Source: Manis javanica
Lineage: Eukaryota; Chordata; Mammalia; Pholidota; Manidae
Assembly: GCF_040802235.1 (NCBI RefSeq)
Contig: NC_133174.1
Coordinates: 139,491,213 to 139,555,212 of the forward strand
Direction of reading: 5' to 3'
DNA: 64,000 nucleotides
Positions within the stretch are counted from its first letter, which is position 1. The number at the start of each line of letters is the position of its first letter. The notes under the pieces are model-generated. The model worked only from the letters and a program-made list of their open reading frames with translations, did not search any database and was not told the origin of the DNA. The position numbers and the translations under genes are program-made. Shown one piece after another: positions 55,307 to 64,000 of the stretch.

Positions 55307-56434
55307 ATGGGTGAAGACGCCCAGCCACAGGAAATGGCACCCACACGCTCCCCAAGGGCCAGTGAGTCCAGCCCTGAGGTCAAACAGAATGGGGACTCTG
55401 AGGGGAGTGGGGGGAGCCCCCAGAATCTGCCCATAGAACATCACTTTGCATGTAAAGAATGTGGGGATGCCTTTCGGCTTAAGGTCCTCCTTGTGCAGCA
55501 CCAGAGAATTCACAGCGAGGAGAAGGGCTGGGAGTGTGGGGATTGCGGGATGGTCTTCAGGGGGGTCTCTGAGTTCAATGAGCACCGGAAGAGGCACGTG
55601 GCTGCTGATCCCCTGCCTGGCCCGAGCCAGGTCCTGGATGATGCCAAGGAGAAGAGGGAGCAAATGGAGAAGGAGGCAAAGCCTTTCGAGTGTGAGGAAT
55701 GTGGGAAAAGGTTTAAGAAGAATGCTGGCCTGAGTCAGCATCTGCGTGTCCACAGCAGAGAGAAGCCCTTTGACTGTGAGGAATGTGGGCGGTCCTTTAA
55801 AGTGAACACCCACCTCTTCCGACACCAGAAGCTTCACACTGCGGAAAAGCCCTTTGCCTGCAAGGCCTGCAGCAGGGATTTCCTGGATCGCCAGGAACTT
55901 CTCAAGCACCAGCGGGTGCACACTGGCCACCTGCCGTTCGACTGCGACGACTGCGGCAAGTCCTTCCGGGGAGTGAACGGCCTGGCTGAGCACCAGCGCA
56001 TCCACAGCGGGGCCAAGCCGTACGGGTGCCCCCACTGTGGCAAGCTCTTCCGGAGGAGCTCGGAGCTCACCAAGCATCGGCGGATCCACACGGGCGAGAA
56101 GCCGTACGAGTGCCGCCAGTGCGGGAAGGCCTTCCGGCAGAGCTCCAGCCTCCTGGAGCACCAGCGCATCCACACCGGCGAGCGGCCGTACGCCTGCGGC
56201 GACTGCGGCAAGGCCTTCCGCGGGCCCTCCGACCTGATCAAACACCGGAGGATCCACAGCGGACTGAAACCCTACGAGTGCGACAGGTGCGGGAAGGCCT
56301 TCCGGAGGAGCTCCGGCCTGACCCGCCACCGGAGGACCCACAGCGGGGCCGGGCGCTGCGAGTGCGCCGAGTGCGGCCGCGTGTTCAGGAGGCGGGCCGC
56401 GCTGCAGAAGCACCAGCCGGCCCACCGCCGGTAG
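55307..56434 (+). CDS. ZNF275: ZNF275, C2H2 zinc-finger protein (terminal exon)
   Basis: The terminal exon begins at 55278 (acceptor 'tctcatttcag'). The first in-frame ATG is 55307, giving 375 residues to TAG at 56434, against about 429 in human. I start here because the upstream exons offer no in-frame Met; a longer product from an unseen exon is possible. After an acidic, Ser-rich N-terminus (1-46) come 11 C2H2 fingers, at about 47-97 (two), then after a charged linker from about 127 to 373 (nine). All Cys and His ligands are present except that finger 11 has the looser 'KHQPAH' end. TGEKP-type linkers are intact mainly between fingers 7 and 9. It is a probable nuclear DNA-binding protein, target unknown. 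The antisense strand is open for 383 codons as a by-product of finger codon use. Confidence 0.95.
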   Translation: MGEDAQPQEMAPTRSPRASESSPEVKQNGDSEGSGGSPQNLPIEHHFACKECGDAFRLKVLLVQHQRIHSEEKGWECGDCGMVFRGVSEFNEHRKRHVAADPLPGPSQVLDDAKEKREQMEKEAKPFECEECGKRFKKNAGLSQHLRVHSREKPFDCEECGRSFKVNTHLFRHQKLHTAEKPFACKACSRDFLDRQELLKHQRVHTGHLPFDCDDCGKSFRGVNGLAEHQRIHSGAKPYGCPHCGKLFRRSSELTKHRRIHTGEKPYECRQCGKAFRQSSSLLEHQRIHTGERPYACGDCGKAFRGPSDLIKHRRIHSGLKPYECDRCGKAFRRSSGLTRHRRTHSGAGRCECAECGRVFRRRAALQKHQPAHRR

Positions 56435-57599
56435 GAGATGCTGCCGGCTGGCCCGGGGCGGCCGGGCAGTCAGGAGGTGAATGGTTGTGTAGCGCGTAGG
56501 GATTTTATCGTCAGAAACGTTGAAACTAATTTATACTGCCACCAGCAATTTGTAAGTGTACATGTTTCCCATGTTGCCTATGGTGAGTAGCTTTGACAAC
56601 ATTAATTTGTTTTGGCAAGTATAACTGGCATGAAGTGCCCTCAAGGTACTGAAATCCACAGACCTTGAATATGAGAAGGAGAAGAAAAACCTGGATGTGG
56701 GGGTGCAGAGCGGATGTGTTGGTCCTCTCTTCCAAGCTCCCCCTCGGGGAAAGTACGGCACAGAGCCAGTCAACGATGGCGTCAATATAATGCCATCCCA
56801 CCTTTCCCAAAGAGATCGCCCCAAAGGTTTTCAGCCTGCTTGAATTTTTAAACGTTTAGAGATATAAATAGAGTAAACAATTGTCCTATGATACCTAATT
56901 TATTTAGTTATTCGTACATAGTGTAAATGACATATAGAATAATATATTTAGAAAGTACTCCATTTTTTCCCTTGCTCCATTCCATGAGATCATTTTATTC
57001 TAACTCCTCACATGCATTCTGACCTCACCGTCTTCACCAACCTCAAAGCCCCTCTTGAGTCATCAGGCAGTTTCAAAACGCATCCGATAGCTTCCATCCA
57101 CTTAAGCTGTGTGCCATGTGGCACTATGACAGTCACTGCACAAGTCTCGCTAGAAACGTCTCCCAAGCCATAAGTACATGCTCATGGAACATTAGGACAA
57201 TTACTGTTTTTTAAAATTCGCCCTGTAGTTCTACAACATAACGACTTAATATGTGACTTTTTAAATGACCTTTAAAAGACTCTTTTAAGCATCTAAAACT
57301 TGTCATTGTGAGGTCATACTCATAGGATCAGCAATTGAATCTGGGTTAAATTTTCTTGAATCCTTTTTTCTTAAACCAGTTCAATCTGGTGACTTCCATG
57401 TGTATCCCAAACTAGCGTCTGCGGAGCTTTCTTTCCAGCTAATGGGTCTTGTCCTCAAGCAGCACTATTTTGTTTGAATTGAAGTAGTTGAGAGAGCATC
57501 CCCATGATAACAAGGATGTCTCAAGGACTCAAACAGAAGTGTGCGATACCACCTTTTCGGAAGGATAGCCTCTCCTCACGGGGCCAACCCTCCTCTTGA

Positions 57600-57700
57600 G
57601 CTCTGTAAAACAGGGGTGATCACAGGACTACCTCTTAGGTTATCATGAGAATGTCGGCACCATGCCTGGCACAGAGGTGCACACTCTGAAGGTCATCTGC
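57600..57700 (+). repeat. MIR-like fragment
   Basis: 'ctctgtaaaacaggggtgatc' followed by 'ggttatcatgagaatg' and 'catgcctggcacagagg' follows the 3' half of MIR. Confidence 0.55.
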
Positions 57701-57779
57701 TGTCATCACCATAGTCACTGCTGCTACCTGGGACTCTTTAGTACCAGAACTAGGGATGGGGCCGTGCCTCCTGACCCCT

Positions 57780-58110
57780 ACTCTCATTGTCTTTCTCTCA
57801 TGCAATGATTTAAATACTGTTGCCATTTTTCTTGCATGCAGATTTTAAGTTCATCTCCTTTGACCAGTTACCAAGTTACCTTTGAGTATATTGACTTTAT
57901 ACAGCAGTTCTTTCTATATCAATTGTGGCGATCTCTTTTCCAGTTGTACCGCTTTGCTGTCTCTAGCAATTTTATTACTTTTTTGTGTGCAGGCTTTTAA
58001 TTTTTACATATCCAAGATTTCATTGTTCTCTTTTGAGTAGTGAATTTTGTTCCTTCAGTAGTTAGATGTGATGACATTTTCTTCTAGAATTTTAATTACA
58101 AATGAAAAGT
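57780..58110 (-). mobile_element. Old L1M ORF2 fragment, antisense
   Basis: Reverse-strand text such as 'gcaggcttttaatttttacata' and 'gttctcttttgagtagtgaa' (plus-strand form) matches the antisense ORF2 pattern of old L1 elements. Heavily diverged. Confidence 0.5.
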
Positions 58111-58639
58111 TGAAAGACCTGCCCCACCAGAAGGTGGATGCACCAGGTGGGCAGGCTGGATGGGAATGGACCAGAGAAACAGGCTCTCTCCTCATCCAAG
58201 TGCACACTGTGCATGTCTGTGGGCAGTACTTGACTATCCAAGCTGGCCACTCAAGCACATGAGAGAAACTTCCATTGCAGATTGGCCCGAACCATTTAAC
58301 TGTTCCTCAGTATAGCCCTAGCCATCAGCAGCAGGGCTGGGCCTTCCCTAGAGCAATGGAAGGGTCCAAACCTGGTCTTGGCAGCAGCCAGCCTTCCTTT
58401 GAGCTCCTGGGAGCCTTGGCCATGCCCAGTGTGGATTCAGTGCCTGAGCAGCAGATCCACCCGAGAGGCACCTCAAACACAAGAAGACTCACTTGACTGA
58501 TGACGTCACATGGATCGCATCCTCCTCCTATTGAGTGACTTGAACTAGAAAGGGGTTGGTTTGGTGGCTCCTGCTTTTGGCAAGTCGGGGTATATTCGCC
58601 CACATGTTCTGACCTCACCTCGTGCAGCCACACCTAAGA

Positions 58640-59105
58640 GGGGCAAAGGAGCAAAGGCTCGAAGAGGACCTGTGCCCCTCTGATGGCCTGCATTGCCATG
58701 GTGATAGACGCTGGCCACACCAGCCTGCACTGTGACCTGCCACCACCATGCCCAGCAGGGGCAATCAAACAAGGATGTAGAGGGCAACGATGCCCTTCTG
58801 ATGGCCTGTGTGGCGGAGAAATAGAAGTGATCATCCTGGGGCTTGGCTGTCACTTCCAGCAGCCTCCCCCAAGGGGAACAGCAGCAAGGGCTGGCCAGGG
58901 ACCTGGCCTCTCCAGTGGCCTGCAGAGACCAGAGGTAGCAGCCGGCTCCACTGGGGCTGCAGTGTGACTTCCCAACTGCTGTGCCCAGAGGAGTACTACA
59001 AGGCCCAGAGAGGAATTGTGCCCTTCTGATGGGCCCCCTGAAACTGAGGCAGAACTTCCCAGAAGCACATTTGGAAGAGCTTCTCAGGCCCCTGTCCTGG
59101 GAGGC
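58640..59105 (+). repeat. Decayed tandem repeat, about 116-bp unit, four or five copies
   Basis: Units begin at about 58640, 58758, 58873 and 58989, each with 'ggcaa..aacaagg', then 'tgcccttctgatggcctg', then 'ctgtgacttcc' and 'gtgcccag'. A weaker fifth unit may follow to about 59210. Units differ by substitutions and small indels. The 248-codon minus frame (58545-59291) and 232-codon plus frame (58981-59679) across it lack known motifs and are probably a consequence of repeat composition. Confidence 0.7.
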
Positions 59106-61169
59106 AGGGTCCCACAGTGATTGCTGTGAGCCTAGCCAGAAGGTACTCTGGCATGGCCCCCAGGCCATGACAGTAGCCCTCTGTGACCTCTCCATCCCGA
59201 TGCTCAGGGTGGAGAGGCACTTGCTACATAGCATTCCTCTCGCTCTGTGGGCTTCAGTTCCTGCTGTGGCTGTGAATCCGTCTGAAGTCACTACCTCTCG
59301 CCTGCATCAGTTCTCTCTCTTCAAGCTGTTAGGACGTGTTGGATGTGAGTGTCATTTGGTAAGGACTGTGGACATCCATGGCAGGCGAGCCTGCATTTAC
59401 CTGGCAGCACTCCGCCCCCTCTTGCCTGTTTGCACTCATCTGTCCGCTGTGATGAAGGATCCAGATGCAGTATTAACTGGAATTCAGCATCAGCATCGTC
59501 ACTTCTCCATTTCTCCCCAGCCAGGACACAGTGTCTTGGCATCCCCTCATGCCCTCTATTTTTCTCCATCTTTGGTTCTATATCTGTCTCTCCAACAAAC
59601 CTTCTGGAGTTACACTAGAGACCATGTCTTTTCCGTCACTGTATTTGCGGGTGACGTCCATACTCTCCAAACGCAGTAGTCTGGCTTTAATGTGTGTCCT
59701 ATAGTTGCACCAGGTTCCATTTTTGCCTCCGGTAACTTGGGGGTGGATGTCCCTGGACTCTCTCGGAATACTGCTGTGTCAGGTGCGAAATGTGATCAAA
59801 CTTCCTGCTGTGTATGCTTGTCTATGCACTTGTGCCTACCTCATTTCATTTTTCTTTCTAATCACATGTATTCCTTTTGCAAGGGAAACAAAGAGCAGTT
59901 GGGTTATGTGGAATGCTGGCTCTCATTAGAAATATACCCGTTTTTTATATTCTGAAAGAAACCCTCCATGGCTTTTGTTCAAGTTTTGAATACTTGCCAA
60001 AATTTTCAAAAGAAAGTTATGGTTTACCATTTTTGCTGTTTACTAAGGTTTCCTGTTGTTGATGAGTTGTGTCATGCCCACTCTGGCATTTCCAGATGAA
60101 TCCCACCCAATCACTGTGGGTATCTTTCTCAAATGGGGTTGCATTCTGCGTGCCCTGGGCTTTGGCCCTTTTGTGTGCCCTGTGACCCCCAGCCCCTTCA
60201 AGGCCACATTAAACCAGAACTGAACACCTGAATCCGGGGCAGCAGCGGTCCTCAGAGCTGGCTGGAGACAGCAGGCTGCACCTTTTACGTTCTCATTTGT
60301 GAAATGTGAACAAGGAAACAGGTCTTAGTTGGTATTGGAAGAAAGAGGGAGCCACACTGTATTTAGAGGAGTTGTCCCTGTGGGTATCACCAGCTTGAAG
60401 ATCTGTGAGCTCCTACTGGATACCCCAGAGCTGCCTCAATCCCCGCACCCTGAGGGCGGCGTGGCCCTGTCATGCTCTTAGATTTCTGGCAACTGCCCTC
60501 ATCAGTCCACTTGTGTCCCCACCGTAAGTTCCCTTGACTGGAGCCAACTTGAGTGGGTCTCTGCCTTTCGTAATCTGTCAAGAGCCATTTGCTTTTACCA
60601 TCTGGCCTCCTGAGAACAATCATGTGGCTGGGGTTCTCCGTGTTCCACCAGGCCCAGATTTCTGGCCCAACTCCCACCTGACCATCATAAACCTGTTGAA
60701 ATGTGGTACTGTATTCTGTGTGCTAAGATGGGTGAAAATCTATGCCTTCTAGTCTTGGTGAATTTGACCAATGCTTCTCTGTCTGGGGATTGTTCCTGTA
60801 CTAACCCCATGTTTGCCTGTGAGATGAGTTAAGTCACCACCCACTGTTCTCTATTTTGGAAGTGCCTCACTACTTCCAGCAAATCTGTCAGATTGGGGAA
60901 TTGATAGTTTCTCTGTTAACTAGTATACTTAGAAGTTGAACTTCTCATTCATCACTTTAGGTATTTACTTTCAAAAGTAGAAATGGTCTCTGTAAACGTG
61001 GCCATCAACACTGTTTGTATGTCTGACAACAGTAGCTGTGTCCTGCTCCAGTTTCATATTTTTGTTGTTGGCGCTCTTGTTCCTCCCGATCTCCTTGACT
61101 TGTCTGTTGTTTGGCACTTACTATAATCGGCCTTGCACTAGAGCTTCACTCCCCTTTGCCCTCCCCCAC

Positions 61170-61285
61170 CCTTTAGAGTGTGAGCTCTTAGAAGACAGGG
61201 GTGGCCCTTTGGTGTCTGATCACCCTACCAGATCTAGCACAGTGCCTTGCATCCAGTAGGCTTCAATAAATCTATGTTAAACGGC
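61170..61285 (+). repeat. L2 3' end supplying a polyadenylation signal
   Basis: 'gagtgtgagctcttagaagacagg', 'tagcacagtgccttgcatccagtaggcttcaataaatc' (in parts) is the standard L2 3' tail. Its aataaa is in sense with ZNF275. Confidence 0.8.
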
Positions 61286-62435
61286 TTTGGGCTGTCTTGA
61301 CTTATTTCCTCAGCAGCTCCTCCCGTGCACCCTGCTCCACACTGGAGTTCTGCCATCTCCTGGGGTCCAGGTGCTCTTGGCCCCCACTTGCTGGATGCCT
61401 AGAGGGGAGAGGAGGTGCTCTCCTGAGGGAGGGCTGGTTTTCCTGGAAGTATGAGCTGTCCCTTGACAGGTGGGGTCTGTTGTTCAGCCAGTTGCCTTTC
61501 CCACCCCCAGCTAGGGCTCTCCCCTGAGTCTGAATTCCATGTGGGAGCAAAGGACCATTGTGGACCCTGACCTCCTCCTCTAGTGGCCGGAAATAGGGTG
61601 ACAGAAATAGCTTCTGGGATTTGAGGATTGGACAGCCTCTCTGGGCTGGGTGGGGTGGGAGTGGGGAGGTCAGTCCTCTTGGTGGCCACTCACCAGCCCC
61701 CTCTCTAGTGACCATTACTTCAGAAAAAGCAGGGAATGAGGACAGGCCCCTGGCTTTCTGACCCTCCCAAATGCAAACAGGGCCATCTGTGGAGTCAGCT
61801 GCCCCATCCCGGAAAGACATGCAGAGTGGGCTCCAGGACTGCTTGGGCTCGGCCCTCTGGGACCATGATGTGTCCCAGCGGGAGGGAGCAACGCTTGGGA
61901 AAGGAGCATGGCTCCTCCCAGCAGCCCAGTCTCCCTGGAGGTGCCCAGGCAAGGCCGCAGCCCCCTCATGCTGTCAGTTCTGACCCAAATGCAGCTTCTA
62001 GGCTAGTGGTATGTTTGCTACCAGTACTTCACCTGTTTTTCCTTAAAACGCGTAAGCTCTGTTCTGGCAAGCTTTGGTTGTGCAAAAGTCAAGACCACAG
62101 GCCCATTTGGATGGCTAATACTGGGCCCAAAGGGGAGGGCTCTGGTCATGGGGCCCTATAGGCCTGTAGATAGGGTTAGAGAATGTTCCTTTCTGTCCGT
62201 CTTCCTAGTGCCCCTGACTGAGTCTGGGGCCCCGTAGCTTCTCCATACCACCTGTCTGAAGTCCCCCCACCGGAAGTCCTTCACTTGCCTGAAAGTTTAC
62301 AGTCCCCAGACCCCCACTTCACAGGCCTGAATCTGGGCCTCCCTTATTGCCCACGCCCAGGCTCCCGCCCATGGCCCTCTGCCCCAGCCCACTTCTGCCC
62401 CGCTCATGGCCCACCTGGCAGGGGCCACTGGCATT
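61286..62435. other. No recognised gene
   Basis: Moderately GC-rich sequence with open frames of 140-216 codons on both strands (for example minus 61302-61952). None carries a recognisable domain, a convincing splice context or family resemblance. Confidence 0.35.
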
Positions 62436-62808
62436 TTCTTAGTCCATTCAGGTTACTATAACAAAACTATCATAAATTAGGTGGCTTATAAATAACAGAC
62501 ATTTAGTACTCATAGTTCTGGAGGCTGGAAAGTCCAAGATCAGGGTGCCAGCAAAGCCAGTGTCTGGTGAGAACCTGCTTCCTGATTCATGGATGGCTAT
62601 CATTTTGCTGTACCCTCCCAAGGTGAAAGGGGTGAGGGACCTCTCTGAGGTCTCTTATAAAGGCACTAATTCTATTCATGGGGGCTCTGCCCTCATCCCC
62701 TAATCACCCCCTAAAGGCACCACCTACTAACAGCACCACACTGGGAGTTAAGGTTTCGATGTAGGAATTTGGCATGGGAGGGGCGGGGACCTTCAGTCCA
62801 TCACAGGC
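62436..62808 (-). repeat. MLT1-type (MaLR) LTR, antisense
   Basis: Plus-strand phrases 'ccattcaggttactataacaaaa', 'gtggcttataaataacag', 'gttctggaggctggaaagtcc' and 'ttcagtccatcaca' are the reverse of the MLT1 LTR consensus, covering essentially its full length. Confidence 0.8.
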
Positions 62809-63635
62809 ATGGAGGTAGATGGGAGAGGATCTGCTCTAGTACTCACTGCATTGTAGCTTCCCCTTGCCGACAGTCTCCCGACCAGCTAGCCTGAGGCTTC
62901 AGGGCTGTATCAAAGTCCAGCCTCCCCAACCCCTCCAAGAGATGCTGAGCTCCTGCTGTGTGCCAGCCTCATTAGCCCAGGCTGGCGCAGGCCATCATCA
63001 GAATCCTGAGCTGAAATGCATCTCTTTCAAAAGGCTGGCTGCTAGAGTTGCCACTAGCCTCATGTCCAGGTGTACTGCTGATGTGAATACAAGGTGGCCC
63101 TGCAGGACTGGCCTGAAACCATGGCGCTAATGATAAGAGGAAGAGGAGAAAAGAAATGTGGGCCAGAGTGCCCTGGCCACTACTAATGGAAGTGAGGGTA
63201 CTTGGGCTAGTCTTGGGTTTATGCATTTATGAGTTTGACTTATACATTGGTGCGCTGTTTGAATTGTTACCCACTGAGCATTTTTATTGCCTTAATTAAG
63301 AGATTTTTCAAATATGTAATAAAAACATGGCCACCAATCTTTTTCAGTCACAACAGTCAGAAAGACACGGTGCTCCCCTACCCCTCACCCTTTTCCTGAC
63401 CTTCATTCAACAAGCATTTACTGAGCACCTGCTGTGTGCCAGGCTCCAAAGGCAAATGGCATAATCCCTATCCTCAAGGACAGAGCACCAGAGCAAGACA
63501 GATATGTAGCCAAAATGTCACCACAACCAGAACCCACATTCAGCACCAAGCCATGCTCCTCCATTCACTAAGCTGGGCTCCTAGGATTTGTGCACTTTAG
63601 TAGATGCAGGTTACACTTCAATTTAAAAAGCTACA
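62809..63635. other. No gene; old repeat tail near 63405-63500
   Basis: 'cattcaacaagcatttactgagcacctgctgtgtgcc' (in parts) is a common ancient dispersed repeat opening, of the same kind as near 2770. Nothing else is recognised. Confidence 0.4.
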
Positions 63636-63639
63636 GAGC

Positions 63640-64000
63640 CAGAACGAGGATTAAAGATGGAGGCATGAGAGGTGAGACAGAGACCTCCTCCTAAAACCAT
63701 ATAATAAGAAAATATAATTAATACAACTAATCCTGAAAGAGCAACAGGAAAGAAGGCTGCGCCAGACTGCATACACCTGGAGGAAAGAGCAGACCTCATG
63801 GAACAGGGTAATGTACCAAAGCTGTAACCCAGCGGGACCCAAGCCCTTCCCCCACCCCAGCTCACCAGTGGGAAAAAGAGAAACAGAGCAGGAAGGGAGT
63901 GGAGGCCTGGGACTGCTGAACACCCAGCCCTGGAGATCTGCTCTGGGAGCATGAACCTACATTGCATAGTGCCCTGGTGATTAGTGGGATTGGAAAGCTA
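63640..64000 (+). mobile_element. LINE-1 5' end, running off the window
   Basis: 'gattaaagatggaggcatgag' followed by 'aatacaactaatcctgaaag' and the GC-rich 'cagcgggacccaagccc' align with the 5' UTR of the L1s at 26695 and 37909, but more diverged. The element continues beyond 64000. Confidence 0.8.

Larger units (their letters stand above)
56435..61270 (+). other. ZNF275 3' UTR (inferred extent)
   Basis: No gene is recognised after the stop. The first convincing polyadenylation signal on this strand is aataaa at 61265-61270, which lies in an L2 tail. The human gene also has a long 3' UTR. The region contains a MIR-like piece (57600-57700), an antisense L1 fragment (57780-58110) and a tandem repeat (58640-59105). 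Which poly(A) site is used cannot be decided from sequence alone. Confidence 0.45.

Noticed and set aside
55274-56425. 383-codon antisense frame opposite ZNF275
   Set aside because: It mirrors the zinc-finger codons on the plus strand. The plus frame has every zinc ligand, and the antisense one has no family resemblance.
58545-59679. 248-codon minus and 232-codon plus frames in the ZNF275 3' UTR
   Set aside because: Both cross the 116-bp tandem repeat, have no known domain and compete with each other on opposite strands.
61302-62161. Frames of 141-216 codons on both strands
   Set aside because: No recognisable domain or exon structure. Overlapping frames in GC-rich sequence are expected by chance.

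Overview
This is mammalian nuclear DNA, almost certainly from the X chromosome of a placental mammal. It contains an intact, intron-bearing ZNF275 gene (Xq28 in human), part of an X-linked tafazzin (TAFAZZIN/TAZ) gene copy, two exons resembling the X-linked XLR/SYCP3 family, and a high load of LINE-1. The only SINEs seen are ancient MIR fragments. There are no Alu, B1/B2, ruminant BOV or carnivore tRNA-Lys SINEs. Together with the style of the LINE-1 3' UTR (ending in a spacer around 'acagtgactgtaatggggt'), this suggests a laurasiatherian without active SINEs. A pangolin (Manis) is my best guess, as inference only.

Layout. 1-12.5 kb: no gene recognised; ancient repeats (L2, MIR, old L1/HAL1-like), a CA microsatellite and a GC-rich patch near 4-4.8 kb. 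12.5-17.1 kb: two 5'-truncated LINE-1s lying head to head, then an older L1 tail. 17.3-17.6 kb: a small CpG-rich, promoter-like segment with NRF1-like and CCAAT motifs and a perfect splice donor. 17.6-21.6 kb: a GC-rich minisatellite of about 4 kb. 21.6-23.1 kb, minus strand: six exons matching the 3' half of tafazzin, with correct splice sites but a one-base deletion in one exon. The last exon runs straight into the minisatellite. 24.1-26.0 kb, minus: a DDX3X/Y-type processed pseudogene. 26.0-35.3 kb: an ORF2-less LINE-1 interrupted by a near-full-length (about 6 kb) LINE-1 that carries a tail made of a retroviral env/LTR fragment and an older L1 3' end, each with its own poly(A). 35.8-37.9 kb: an antisense L1 with its 5' promoter end but no 3' end. 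38.5-42.2 kb: an HBP1 processed pseudogene (minus), with a 1.1-kb mini endogenous retrovirus in its presumed 3' UTR. 42.2-43.5 kb: two XLR/SYCP3-like exons. 45.3-45.6 kb: a candidate solo LTR.

45.9-61.3 kb: ZNF275 on the plus strand. It has a CpG-island first exon, a roughly 7.5-kb intron full of L1/MIR debris, a short leader exon, a decayed KRAB-A exon, a KRAB-B-like exon and a terminal exon encoding 11 C2H2 fingers. A long 3' UTR follows, containing a decayed ~116-bp tandem repeat. 61.3-64 kb: L2, an MLT1-type LTR and the 5' end of another L1 running off the window.

ZNF275 is the only gene here that looks functional. The rest records retrotransposition (two processed pseudogenes, at least five L1 insertions, two or three ERV-derived pieces) and a partial duplication of tafazzin, which in human lies about 1 Mb from ZNF275. 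Exon boundaries were read by eye from splice consensus and remembered family sequences; no alignment was run.
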